This document shows, in pieces, positions 29,548 to 37,683 of a DNA stretch of 64,000 nucleotides. Every line of letters begins with the position of its first letter. Position 1 is the stretch's first letter. Source of the stretch: Gammaproteobacteria bacterium (GTDB taxonomy: Bacteria > Pseudomonadota > Gammaproteobacteria > Steroidobacterales > Foliamicaceae). A program made the translations under genes and the position numbers. Below the pieces are notes generated by a model. That model had not been told where the DNA came from. It saw only the letters and a program-made list of their open reading frames with translations, and ran no database searches. The stretch is from contig WTGP01000019.1 in assembly GCA_011523505.1 (NCBI GenBank), positions 138,523 to 202,522 of the forward strand. The letters run 5' to 3'.

Positions 29548-30768
29548 ATGTCCGAATCCGCATTATCCACACCCGCCTACCGCCGCTTCCTGATCGGCAG
29601 CACCGTCACGACGCACGGACTCTGGATACTGCGGCTGGCGCTGGGATGGCAGGCCTGGCAGCTGACCGAATCGGAGTTTTTCGTCGCGGCGGTTGCGTTT
29701 GCGGCGTATTTCCCGGTGGCCGTGCTGGGACCGGTATTCGGCGCGTACGCCGACCGCTGGGACCGGCGCAGGGCGGCGCAGATCTTCAACGTGCTCAACA
29801 TCGGCGTCACCGCCGGCCTGTTCGGACTGTCGGCCCTCGGACTCATGACGCCGGCCGCGCTGTTCCTGCTCGCGCTGTCCTTCGGCGTGTTCAGCGGCGG
29901 CTATACGCCCATGCGCCTGGCCCTGATGGCCAACCTGGTGCCGTCCATTCAACTGGCCAGCGCCGTGGGACTGGGGGCGGTCAGCTTCAACGTCGCGCGC
30001 GTGATCGGCCCGGTGCTCGGCGGTTACATCATCAAGTTCTTCGGACTGGCGCCGGCGTTCGCGATCAGCACCGCCACCTTTCTCGGCATGGCCTGGGTGC
30101 TCTGGGACCTTAAGCTGCAGCCGGTGGCGCGCGAACTGGAACGGCAGATCGGGCTGGCCCGCCTGCTGCGCGACGGCGTCAGTTACACCCTGCGCCATCC
30201 CGCGATCCGCTACTACCTTGTTCTCGTGCTGATTGGCGCCACCTTCGGACGGGCGCTGTTCGAGCTCATGGCGCCGTACGCGGACGAAGTCTTTCAGCGC
30301 GGCAGCGACGGAATGTCGCTGCTGATTTCCTCTTTCGGCGTGGGGGCGGTCGCGGGTGGCTTCTGGGTGGCCCGGAACAAGGACCTGAAGCAGTTACGCA
30401 CGTCGGCCGCCATCTGCGTGGCGCTGGCCGGTCTGCTGATCGTTGCCTTCGGCTTTACCGGCAATTTCTGGCTCGCCATGCTGCAACTGCCGTTCTTCGG
30501 CTGTGCCCTCACCATTTGCGGCGTGGGATCGCAGACGCTCACCCAGGCCGTGGTGGAAGAAAATTACCGGGGCCGCGTCATGAGCCTGTGGAGCGTCGTG
30601 GCTTTCGGTGGCGTGGCTTTGGGAAGCGCCACGCTGGGCGCCTGGGCGCAGTCGATCGGTCTGACCACGGCCACCGTGTACTGGGGCGCGGTGGCGGCGG
30701 TGCTGGGACTGGCCACCCTGCTCTGGATGGCGCGGATCCCGCATCCAAAGGTGGCCGGCGCCTCCTGA
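29548..30768 (+). CDS. MFS transporter (EntS-like MFS_3 exporter)
   Basis: 406 residues with about twelve hydrophobic helices. The cytoplasmic loop after helix 2 reads GAYADRWDRRRAAQ, the MFS motif A pattern. Similarity is to the EntS/MFS_3 group of exporters for siderophores and small molecules. A conserved VEENYRGRVMSLWS loop in the second half is typical of that group. The substrate is unknown. ATG 29548 lacks a clear ribosome-binding site and follows a hairpin; an alternative GTG at 29482 would add 22 polar residues that do not look like a transporter N-terminus. Divergent from metF and convergent with the ABC permease. Confidence 0.88.
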   Translation: MSESALSTPAYRRFLIGSTVTTHGLWILRLALGWQAWQLTESEFFVAAVAFAAYFPVAVLGPVFGAYADRWDRRRAAQIFNVLNIGVTAGLFGLSALGLMTPAALFLLALSFGVFSGGYTPMRLALMANLVPSIQLASAVGLGAVSFNVARVIGPVLGGYIIKFFGLAPAFAISTATFLGMAWVLWDLKLQPVARELERQIGLARLLRDGVSYTLRHPAIRYYLVLVLIGATFGRALFELMAPYADEVFQRGSDGMSLLISSFGVGAVAGGFWVARNKDLKQLRTSAAICVALAGLLIVAFGFTGNFWLAMLQLPFFGCALTICGVGSQTLTQAVVEENYRGRVMSLWSVVAFGGVALGSATLGAWAQSIGLTTATVYWGAVAAVLGLATLLWMARIPHPKVAGAS

Positions 30769-30785
30769 TACCGATGCGCCCGGGG

Positions 30786-31994
30786 TTATTCGTGGCGCAG
30801 CGCTTCGATGGGGTCCAGGGTTGAGGCGCGGCGGGCCGGCCACAGGCCGAAGACGATGCCGATAAGCAGGCTGCAGCCCAGCCCGACGCCGATCGATTCC
30901 GCCGCCACGACGGTCTGCCAGTTGAAGAAACGCGCAAGCAGCTCCGACGCTCCCCAGCCGGCGGCCACGCCCAGCAAGCCGCCGAGCAGGCACAGCAGCG
31001 AGGATTCGACCAGGATCTGCGACATGATCGCGCCGCGGGTCGCGCCTATCGCGCGGCGCACGCCGATTTCGCGGGTGCGTTCGGCCACCGTCACGAGCAT
31101 GATGTTCATGATTCCGATTCCACCCACCACCAGGCTGATCCCCGCGATTGCCGGAAGCAGCAGGGCGAAGATGCGCGTGGTTTCCTCGCGCACCTCGAGG
31201 AACTGTTTACGGTCGAGGATCCCGAAATCGTTGTCCTCGCCCGGCCGGATCCGATGCTCGCGGCGCAGAATGCGCTCCACGTCCACCAGCGCCTGCTCCA
31301 CCGCCGAACCCCTGCGTATCTGCACGTCAATGCTTTCGAGCCGGTCGCTGCCGGTTACCCGGTACTGCGCCGTGGACAGCGGCACCAGCACGTCGTCATT
31401 GGGATTCTGCATGCCGGCCGAGCCGGTCTCGTCCAGTACGCCGATCACGGTGAACGGCACGCCGCCCAGCAGCACGCTCTGCTCCAGCAGCGCGTCGGCC
31501 GTGGTTTCCAGTTTCCCGGGAATCTCGCTTCCGAGCACCGCGACCCGCAGGCGCGCCTCCTCTTCCTGCGGAACGAACATCCTTCCGGCGGCTATTTCGT
31601 AACGGTGCAGCACGGGATATTCGGTGGTGGACCCGATCATCTCCACTCGGGTGTTGCCATTGCCGAACTCGAACTGCAGGCGCTGCGTAATCCTGGGCAC
31701 CACTCTCTCGAGATGGCGCGCGTCCCTTCGCAGCGCCGAGGCGTCGTCCACGCCCAGGCTGCTGTTCTCCAGCGACACGCCCCAGAACCGCCGCTGGGAA
31801 TTGGTGACCGCCAGGATGTCGGCCCCCAGCGCCTCCATCTGTTCCTCCACGGCCCGCTGCGCCCCGGTGCCCAGGGAAACCATCGTCACCACCGCCGCGA
31901 CGCCGATGATCATGCCCAGCATCGTGAGCAGGGCGCGAAACAGGTTGGCGCCGATCGATTCCAGCGCCTGCCTCAGCACGTCAAGAAAGAACAT
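30786..31994 (-). CDS. ABC transporter permease, MacB/FtsX-like, without adjacent ATPase
   Basis: 402 residues: first membrane helix ALLTMLGMIIGVAAVVTMVSLG near residues 19-40, a periplasmic MacB-PCD domain of about 220 residues, then three C-terminal helices of the FtsX type with ERTREIGVRRAIGATR between them. This is the architecture of MacB-like permeases that power export of macrolides, lipoproteins or peptides. The partner ATPase normally lies next door, but neither neighbour encodes one, so it may use an ATPase from elsewhere. ATG 31994 gives the normal N-terminus; an upstream in-frame start at 32042 would overlap the GMC gene. Only 17 bases separate it from the divergent GMC start. Confidence 0.88.
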   Translation of the reverse strand: MFFLDVLRQALESIGANLFRALLTMLGMIIGVAAVVTMVSLGTGAQRAVEEQMEALGADILAVTNSQRRFWGVSLENSSLGVDDASALRRDARHLERVVPRITQRLQFEFGNGNTRVEMIGSTTEYPVLHRYEIAAGRMFVPQEEEARLRVAVLGSEIPGKLETTADALLEQSVLLGGVPFTVIGVLDETGSAGMQNPNDDVLVPLSTAQYRVTGSDRLESIDVQIRRGSAVEQALVDVERILRREHRIRPGEDNDFGILDRKQFLEVREETTRIFALLLPAIAGISLVVGGIGIMNIMLVTVAERTREIGVRRAIGATRGAIMSQILVESSLLCLLGGLLGVAAGWGASELLARFFNWQTVVAAESIGVGLGCSLLIGIVFGLWPARRASTLDPIEALRHE

Positions 31995-32011
31995 TCTGCA
32001 AAGAATAGACC

Positions 32012-33658
32012 ATGTCTCGTATGATCCGCTTTGCGGAATCAAGTGCGAGGGTTTTCTCCGTCAGTTCCTGGGACTACATCGTCGTGGGCGCCGGTTCGGC
32101 AGGCTGCGCCGTGGCCAATCGCCTGTCGGCCGATCCGGATACGCGGGTGTTGCTGCTCGAGGCCGGCGGCGTCGACCGCTCGCTCTATATCCGGATGCCG
32201 GCAGCGATCATCCGCGCCATCGGCAATCCCCGGCTGGACTGGTGCTACCAGGCCGAGCCCGACCCCAGCCGCAACGACCGCGTGGACCTGTGGCCGGCCG
32301 GCCGGACCCTGGGCGGCAGCAGCTCGATCAACGGCATGCTGTACGTGCGCGGCGCGGACTACGATTTCGACCGCTGGGTTGCGGAGGGCTGCTCCGGATG
32401 GAGTTACGCCGACGTGCTGCCGTTTTTCAGGCGCATGGAATCCACGCCGCTCGGAGACAACCGCTACCGGGGCCGCACGGGTCCGGTCCGCACCGCGGCG
32501 CTGCGCACGACCCATCCTCTCGCGCACACCTTCGTGCAGGCCGCCGTCGAGTCGGGACTGACGCTCAACGACGACTACAACGGCCTCACCCAGGAAGGCG
32601 TGGCCTACTCGGAAGTGAACCAGCAGCGCGGCCGCCGCTACAACGCAGCGAGGGCCTATCTGCAACCCGTGCGCCGGCGCCGGAATCTCGCCATCCGCAC
32701 GCACAGCGTGTGCCGGCGGCTGCTGTTCGAGAACGGCCGCTGCGCGGGCGTGGAGTATCGAAGGGGCGGCCGGCTGCATCGCGCCGAAGCCGGCCGCGAA
32801 GTGATTCTCTGCGCCGGCGCGATCGCATCGCCCAGGCTGCTGATGCTGTCCGGAATCGGCCCGGCCAAGCAACTGCGCGACGCCGGCATCGAGATCGTAA
32901 GGGACCTGCCGGGCGTAGGCGCGAACCTCCAGGAGCACCCCGAGGGCATGGTGGGCATCGACGTGAACCTGTCCACCTACAACACCGAGATCAACAGCTG
33001 GAAGATCGTCCTGCACGGATTGAACTGGCTGCTGTTCGGGCGCGGACCCGCCACCAGTCCGTACCCCCACGCAGTGGCCTTCATCCGGTCCGCGCCGAGC
33101 GAGCCGCGGCCCGACATCCAGGTGCAGCTCGGCCCCTATGCATTCAGTTTCTCGGAAGAAGGCGTGATCCCCTATGACCGGCCGGCCATATCCGCCGCGA
33201 TCAACGTCTCGCATCCCCGCTCGCGCGGCAGTGTCCGGCTGCGCGGCGCCGATCCGGATGCGCCGCCGGTCATCTCTCACGCGCTGCTGGACGACGACGA
33301 CATGAAACGGCTGATCGCCGGGTGCCGGCAGGTCCGCGAAATACTCAACGGCCCGGCGTTCGCGCCCTACCGCATCGGCGAGCGCTTGCCCGGCCCCGAC
33401 GTGCAAAGCGGCGACGAATGGCGCGACTACCTGCGCCGCACCGCGTTCCTCGGCTATCACCCCGTGGGCACCTGCAAAATGGGCACTGACGGTCTCGCGG
33501 TCACCCGGCCCGACCTGACCGTTCGCGGCGTCGAGAGGCTTCGCGTCGCCGACGCTTCGATAATGCCCAGCCTGACCAGCGGAAACACCAACGCCACCGC
33601 GATGATGATCGGAGAACGGGCGGCGGATTTCATCCGGAATAGCGGCGGCGGCCGATGA
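32012..33658 (+). CDS. GMC-family FAD oxidoreductase (choline / alcohol dehydrogenase-like)
   Basis: 548 residues. The FAD motif is GAGSAGC near residues 27-33, GMC signature 1 is in the TLGGSSSINGMLYVRG segment, and signature 2 is in GAIASPRLLMLSGIGP. The catalytic His lies in YHPVGTCKMG and the paired Asn in TSGNTNATAMMIGERAAD. It oxidises an alcohol (aliphatic, aryl or choline-like) to an aldehyde. No signal peptide is evident, so it is probably cytoplasmic. The 67-base gap to the DUF1838-B gene on the same strand suggests one transcript. The start could also be ATG 32024. Confidence 0.93.
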   Translation: MSRMIRFAESSARVFSVSSWDYIVVGAGSAGCAVANRLSADPDTRVLLLEAGGVDRSLYIRMPAAIIRAIGNPRLDWCYQAEPDPSRNDRVDLWPAGRTLGGSSSINGMLYVRGADYDFDRWVAEGCSGWSYADVLPFFRRMESTPLGDNRYRGRTGPVRTAALRTTHPLAHTFVQAAVESGLTLNDDYNGLTQEGVAYSEVNQQRGRRYNAARAYLQPVRRRRNLAIRTHSVCRRLLFENGRCAGVEYRRGGRLHRAEAGREVILCAGAIASPRLLMLSGIGPAKQLRDAGIEIVRDLPGVGANLQEHPEGMVGIDVNLSTYNTEINSWKIVLHGLNWLLFGRGPATSPYPHAVAFIRSAPSEPRPDIQVQLGPYAFSFSEEGVIPYDRPAISAAINVSHPRSRGSVRLRGADPDAPPVISHALLDDDDMKRLIAGCRQVREILNGPAFAPYRIGERLPGPDVQSGDEWRDYLRRTAFLGYHPVGTCKMGTDGLAVTRPDLTVRGVERLRVADASIMPSLTSGNTNATAMMIGERAADFIRNSGGGR

Positions 33659-33725
33659 CGCCGACCGCCGCAGGTCCGCGGCAGTAAGCTGTGGGCCACC
33701 AGGACTGCAAGGGAGAAGACCAACC

Positions 33726-34595
33726 ATGGTAAACAGACGCACTTTCGTTACCGCCGCGGCCGGGGCCACCGGCTCTCTGCTGGGCGCGCGGACGCTTGGG
33801 GCCGCCACCCAGGTCAACCCGCCGGTCAGCCGGGTCGTCTCAGAGTTCCTCCATTTCGACGACCCGGTGGAGGAGTTTCGCGCGCAGATGCGCATGGAAC
33901 GCGACCTGGTCGAGGAGCAGGGCACGACCCTGACCTGGTACCACTGGCTGGTCTTCGTCATACCCGGGGGACGGCGCCCGGAGCCCCTGATCCGCTACGA
34001 GGGTATCGAGTACAGCTATTTCCGCCATCTCGGCGACTACAACTACCGCATCCACGCGCACAATATTTCATTGCCGCGGGACCTCCACACCAACGAGTTC
34101 ACGGATTCCGTGACCAATCCCATAACGGGCGAGCTCGTAGAGGTGCCGGTAACGCCGCTGCTGACCGATCCGGGAACGATCGGGAGCCCCCTGGGCTTTC
34201 GCAACCTGGCCGGCGACGGCTTTATCCAGACGCCCTACCGCAAGTTCCGGATCGAGAACGACCTGATCAAGAAGGACATGGTTCGCAGCGCCCCGCCGGA
34301 CTGGCCGGCCACGCACATCGAGAATTCCTGCAGCTGGGTTGAATTCGACCTGTTCGCCAACGAGACCATCACTTCGCTCCCCACCCACTTTTGCGGGCAC
34401 TACGCTTTCGAGCATCCCGCCTGGCTGAAGATGCCGGAGGGCATGGGCCACCTGGCGGGCTTCTGGGACGGCAAGAAAATCAATTCCCCATCGGAACTGC
34501 CGCGCGAGTTTCTCGACCGCATGGAGCGCGAATACCCCGAACTGCTGGAGCCGCGCTGGGGCGAATTCGAACGCCCGATCCCGTTCGATCTTTAG
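33726..34595 (+). CDS. DUF1838 family protein B, Tat-type leader
   Basis: 289 residues with leader MVNRRTFVTAAAGATGSLLG. It shows the family element as DLHTNEFTDSVTNPITG, keeping D-L-x-T-x-E and NP-x-TG. A cluster of Trp, His and acidic residues (WYHWLVF, HFCGHYAFEHPAW) could line a binding site, but no catalytic set is established. ATG 33726 has AGGGAGAAG upstream. It follows the GMC oxidoreductase and ends 14 bases from the convergent DUF1838-C gene, so two divergent paralogs sit tail to tail. Confidence 0.8.
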   Translation: MVNRRTFVTAAAGATGSLLGARTLGAATQVNPPVSRVVSEFLHFDDPVEEFRAQMRMERDLVEEQGTTLTWYHWLVFVIPGGRRPEPLIRYEGIEYSYFRHLGDYNYRIHAHNISLPRDLHTNEFTDSVTNPITGELVEVPVTPLLTDPGTIGSPLGFRNLAGDGFIQTPYRKFRIENDLIKKDMVRSAPPDWPATHIENSCSWVEFDLFANETITSLPTHFCGHYAFEHPAWLKMPEGMGHLAGFWDGKKINSPSELPREFLDRMEREYPELLEPRWGEFERPIPFDL

Positions 34596-34609
34596 GGCGG
34601 CCCGGCCTT

Positions 34610-35542
34610 CTACCCCTCAAACGCGTCCAGCACGGCTTCCGGGTCCTGCAACACGTCCGGATGCAGTTCCCGCGTGTAGCGCAGAAAATCGTCCGGCAGG
34701 TCCGCGACCGATCGCGCCCGTACGCCGAAGCCGTTGGACGCGGTATGGCCCGGAACATCGCCCATATGCATCCACGGCCGCCAGCTGGTCATCGCCGAGT
34801 AGTTCACGCGGGCATCCACGCGGGTGAGGCTCGGATCGAGCACTTCGTCCAGCGGCGCGGACCAGACCGTCGATTCCTTGTAGAACATGCCGGGCAAATC
34901 GCTGTCCTTCGGCTTGACCCGGCCATGCTCCTCGTGACGCAGGTACAGGCTTCCCGCGTGAATGCGTTCCCGGTGAATGGACTTGGTCATCAGAATCGAA
35001 GCGGCGGGCGAGAAAGCGCCCTGCGTGCTGTCCGGGTCGGGCTCGAACTCCTCTTCTTCATCGAGCCGCACCGCATACCGGGTGCTTGCGGGCCCGAAAC
35101 GGAATGCCGGCACCTCCACTGTGTGGCCCGCGAACGGCATGACCAATCGATCCAGGAGGGCACCTGTCTCGAAATCGGTGTAATGGGTGATTTCCAGCAC
35201 GACGGCTTCGAACAATTCCTCGGAGACCTGCCGAAATCGGCTGAAAACCGCGGCCAGGAACCCGCAAAGCGGTTCGATCCGGCCCTGGGACACCGCGAAT
35301 CTCTTCGCCCGCAACCAGCCGATGACCAGCCCGGTATCCAGGCTGCCTCGCATCTTTACAAGGGCGCGTAACAGGTCGTGGTCGCTGCTAAGATCCAGGG
35401 TCCCGGACGCCTTCAGCGGAGGCATTCCGGGGCCGATCAGCGCGGCGCCCGCCAGCAGGGATTGGCAAAGGCGCCGTCGGGTTGTGGACACGTTCGGCGC
35501 AGCTTGCGGAAGCGAAAGTAACGGGGGCTTGACGTTGGTCAT
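34610..35542 (-). CDS. DUF1838 family protein C
   Basis: 310 residues. The leader has RRRLCQSLLAGAALIGPG near residues 21-38, fitting a Tat signal; the more N-terminal 20 residues are variable. The family element is HYTDFETGALLDRLVMPFAG. The C-terminal region ends in HPDVLQDPEAVLDAFEG, close in pattern to paralog D (HPEIYNDPAGALEG). ATG 35542 has GAGGAG upstream and lies 9 bases after the degenerate serine hydrolase gene, making it the last gene of a long minus-strand run from the TonB receptor. Confidence 0.8.
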   Translation of the reverse strand: MTNVKPPLLSLPQAAPNVSTTRRRLCQSLLAGAALIGPGMPPLKASGTLDLSSDHDLLRALVKMRGSLDTGLVIGWLRAKRFAVSQGRIEPLCGFLAAVFSRFRQVSEELFEAVVLEITHYTDFETGALLDRLVMPFAGHTVEVPAFRFGPASTRYAVRLDEEEEFEPDPDSTQGAFSPAASILMTKSIHRERIHAGSLYLRHEEHGRVKPKDSDLPGMFYKESTVWSAPLDEVLDPSLTRVDARVNYSAMTSWRPWMHMGDVPGHTASNGFGVRARSVADLPDDFLRYTRELHPDVLQDPEAVLDAFEG

Positions 35543-35551
35543 TGCGTCTCC

Positions 35552-36730
35552 TCAGTTGTCGAGCCCGGCCAGGACAAGGTTGGGCAGAGTGGAAGTCAGC
35601 CAGTCGGGGTGGAAATAACCCAGCCGCAGGATCACCAGTTCCTCGCCCGGGATGACATACATGGTGCGAAAGCCGCCGCCTTCCAGGAAAAAGACGCCGT
35701 CGGCTTCGATGGGCGGTCCGTGCGGCGCGGCCTGATCGCGGTCCTGCACATAGCGGCGGCCGGTTCCGGGCGGATTGCCCACCCAGATCTGGTAACCGTA
35801 ATTCGGATAGATGCCCGAACCTGTCGTCATCTCCTCCACCCAGCCCTCCGGCCAGAGCCGGCGGTCCGCCACGCGGCCCCCCGCCGCCAGCGCGGCGCCG
35901 TAGCGCAACCAGTCCCTGGGCGTGGCGCGGTAGCAGCAATAGACCGCGGGCATGCCTCTTGGCCGATCCATGTAGATCTGCGCGGGCCCGGCGCCCAGCG
36001 GGGCCCACAGCCTGCTGTCCAGATAGTCCTCGTAGGGCTCGCCCGTTGCGGACTCCAGCACCGCTCCCACCAGCTGGGCATTGGCGTTGGAGAAAGCGAA
36101 GAACTCGCCCGGAACGTTTTCGAGGTCGAAGTCCAGGGCTGCGGCGCGAAAATCGGAACCCAGCGAAATGCGGGCGTTCTTGGCGTAGGGGTCCGGATCT
36201 CCGGCCAGCGGCGGGTTCTCGAGCCCGCTGAGGTTGCGCAGCAACTGGCGCACGGTGATCCGCCCCCGTTCGTCATCGCTCCATTCCGGCAGATAGCGGC
36301 CCACCGGATCGTCAATCGATTCGATGGCCCCTTCCTGGATCGCGATCGCCACCAGCGGAGGAAGCAGCGACCGGGTCATCGCGCGGCCAGTGAACAGGGA
36401 ATCGGGGCCGATCTCTTGCCAGTAGCGTTCAAGCTGTACTACGCCCCGGTGCAGCACCAAAAGCGCAACGCTTTTGTGTTGCTCGGCCCAGGCCGCCGCC
36501 GCTTCCAGGGCTCCGCCGTCGATCGTCAATTCCGACCCGTCAGCCGCCGGAAAGAACTCCCCGCTGCTTCCGGGAACCTCCACGACCGGCTGGTAATAGC
36601 TCGCCGGCCACTCGCCGGGATCCTCCGGCAGCGTGTACCAGCGGTACCAGAACCGCCAGTCAACGAACAGCGCCGCAGCCAGCACGGCCACGGCGGCGGC
36701 TACGGCGATGAAAACGGCTACGCGGCGCAT
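35552..36730 (-). CDS. Class C beta-lactamase-fold protein with degenerate active site
   Basis: 392 residues from ATG 36730 with one N-terminal hydrophobic segment (VAVFIAVAAAVAVLAAALF) as membrane anchor. The fold is that of the serine hydrolase domain in the fusion protein at 18087, but the SxxK motif reads AMTR at 117-120 (codons GCG and CGG at the Ser and Lys positions) and the YxN Tyr is Phe (FSN at 213-215). All three classical catalytic residues are therefore changed, so hydrolysis by the normal mechanism is unlikely. It may be a binding protein or pseudoenzyme. It lies between an alpha/beta hydrolase gene and a DUF1838 gene in one minus-strand operon, so the frame is maintained and not an obvious pseudogene. 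Confidence 0.85.
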   Translation of the reverse strand: MRRVAVFIAVAAAVAVLAAALFVDWRFWYRWYTLPEDPGEWPASYYQPVVEVPGSSGEFFPAADGSELTIDGGALEAAAAWAEQHKSVALLVLHRGVVQLERYWQEIGPDSLFTGRAMTRSLLPPLVAIAIQEGAIESIDDPVGRYLPEWSDDERGRITVRQLLRNLSGLENPPLAGDPDPYAKNARISLGSDFRAAALDFDLENVPGEFFAFSNANAQLVGAVLESATGEPYEDYLDSRLWAPLGAGPAQIYMDRPRGMPAVYCCYRATPRDWLRYGAALAAGGRVADRRLWPEGWVEEMTTGSGIYPNYGYQIWVGNPPGTGRRYVQDRDQAAPHGPPIEADGVFFLEGGGFRTMYVIPGEELVILRLGYFHPDWLTSTLPNLVLAGLDN

Positions 36731-36758
36731 TCCGATCTGCTCCCGAACAGTGGGGGGA

Positions 36759-37643
36759 TCAGGGTACAGCGTCGGAGCGTGTCTCTTCGGCGAAGCGGCG
36801 CAGTTGGTCGTTGAAGCGTTGCGGCTGTTCGAGGAACACCGAGTGCCCGGCCCCTTCATAGACGGTGAGGCTCACGTTCTCGCGGCTTGCCGCGAGTTCG
36901 GCCGCGTCCTCGAGCTGGAAGGGATTGTCCTCCGCGCCCAGCGCAAACAGCACCGGCAGGGAGAGCCGGTCCACAAGGTCCTGATTGTCGAGGCTGCGGT
37001 GCACCATGGCGCGCCGGACGTAGGCCGGCAACATCATGCCGATCGCCTGAAACAATTGCCGTTCGCTTTCGGGGAGGGGTGACGCGGTAAGCAGGGGAAT
37101 CACGCGTTCGCCGGCGCGGATGTAGTCGATTAGTGCCGGACTCTGCTGCAGTTCGCGGATACGCGCGAACTCCTCGGCGCCAGGATCGTCCGCCGCAGGC
37201 ATTCGAAAGGGCTTGAGAGCACCCTGGCCGCCGGTGAGAAGGAGTCCCGCCATCCCGTCCACGCCGAACTCGCGAATATAGTCCATCGCGATCATCGTGC
37301 CGTACGACCAGGCGACGACCACCGGCCGTTCAATGCCGGTGGCCGAGACCACGGCGGCGACGTCCTCGGCCCAGACCGTGTGCTCGCTGTAATCCTCCGC
37401 AGCCCAGGGCTTGCCGGACGCACCATGCCCCCGGAGATCGAAGGTCACAAGGAAGTAATCTTCGGCGAGATCGGAATTGAGTTGATGTACGAAGCTGTAG
37501 TGGCTTTGACCGAAGCCGTGAATCAGCAGGATCGGGAGCGAAGCCGGGTCGCCCGCCGTGACGACGTTCAGGGGGACGCCGCCCGCGCCCTCCACGGTGC
37601 TGTAGTCCCAGTCCGCCGGTGAGCGCTGCGGAAGCAGCGCCAC
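36759..37643 (-). CDS. Alpha/beta hydrolase, probably secreted
   Basis: 294 residues if read from GTG 37643. The oxyanion region is IHGFG (41-45), the nucleophile elbow AWSYG has Ser113, and the C-terminal GAGHSVF supplies the His, so this is a normal serine hydrolase of the epoxide hydrolase/haloperoxidase type. The frame stays open 5' of the GTG, where the codons spell a good signal peptide (RRFLPLAGLLLVALL) beginning at an unusual CTG at 37679, only 5 bases after the TonB-receptor stop. The true start may be that CTG, with expression coupled to the receptor; see findings. The family hydrolyses esters, epoxides or C-halogen bonds. Confidence 0.85.
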   Translation of the reverse strand: MALLPQRSPADWDYSTVEGAGGVPLNVVTAGDPASLPILLIHGFGQSHYSFVHQLNSDLAEDYFLVTFDLRGHGASGKPWAAEDYSEHTVWAEDVAAVVSATGIERPVVVAWSYGTMIAMDYIREFGVDGMAGLLLTGGQGALKPFRMPAADDPGAEEFARIRELQQSPALIDYIRAGERVIPLLTASPLPESERQLFQAIGMMLPAYVRRAMVHRSLDNQDLVDRLSLPVLFALGAEDNPFQLEDAAELAASRENVSLTVYEGAGHSVFLEQPQRFNDQLRRFAEETRSDAVP

Positions 37644-37683
37644 CAGCAGCAGCCCGGCAAGCGGTAGGAATCTTCGCAGGATT

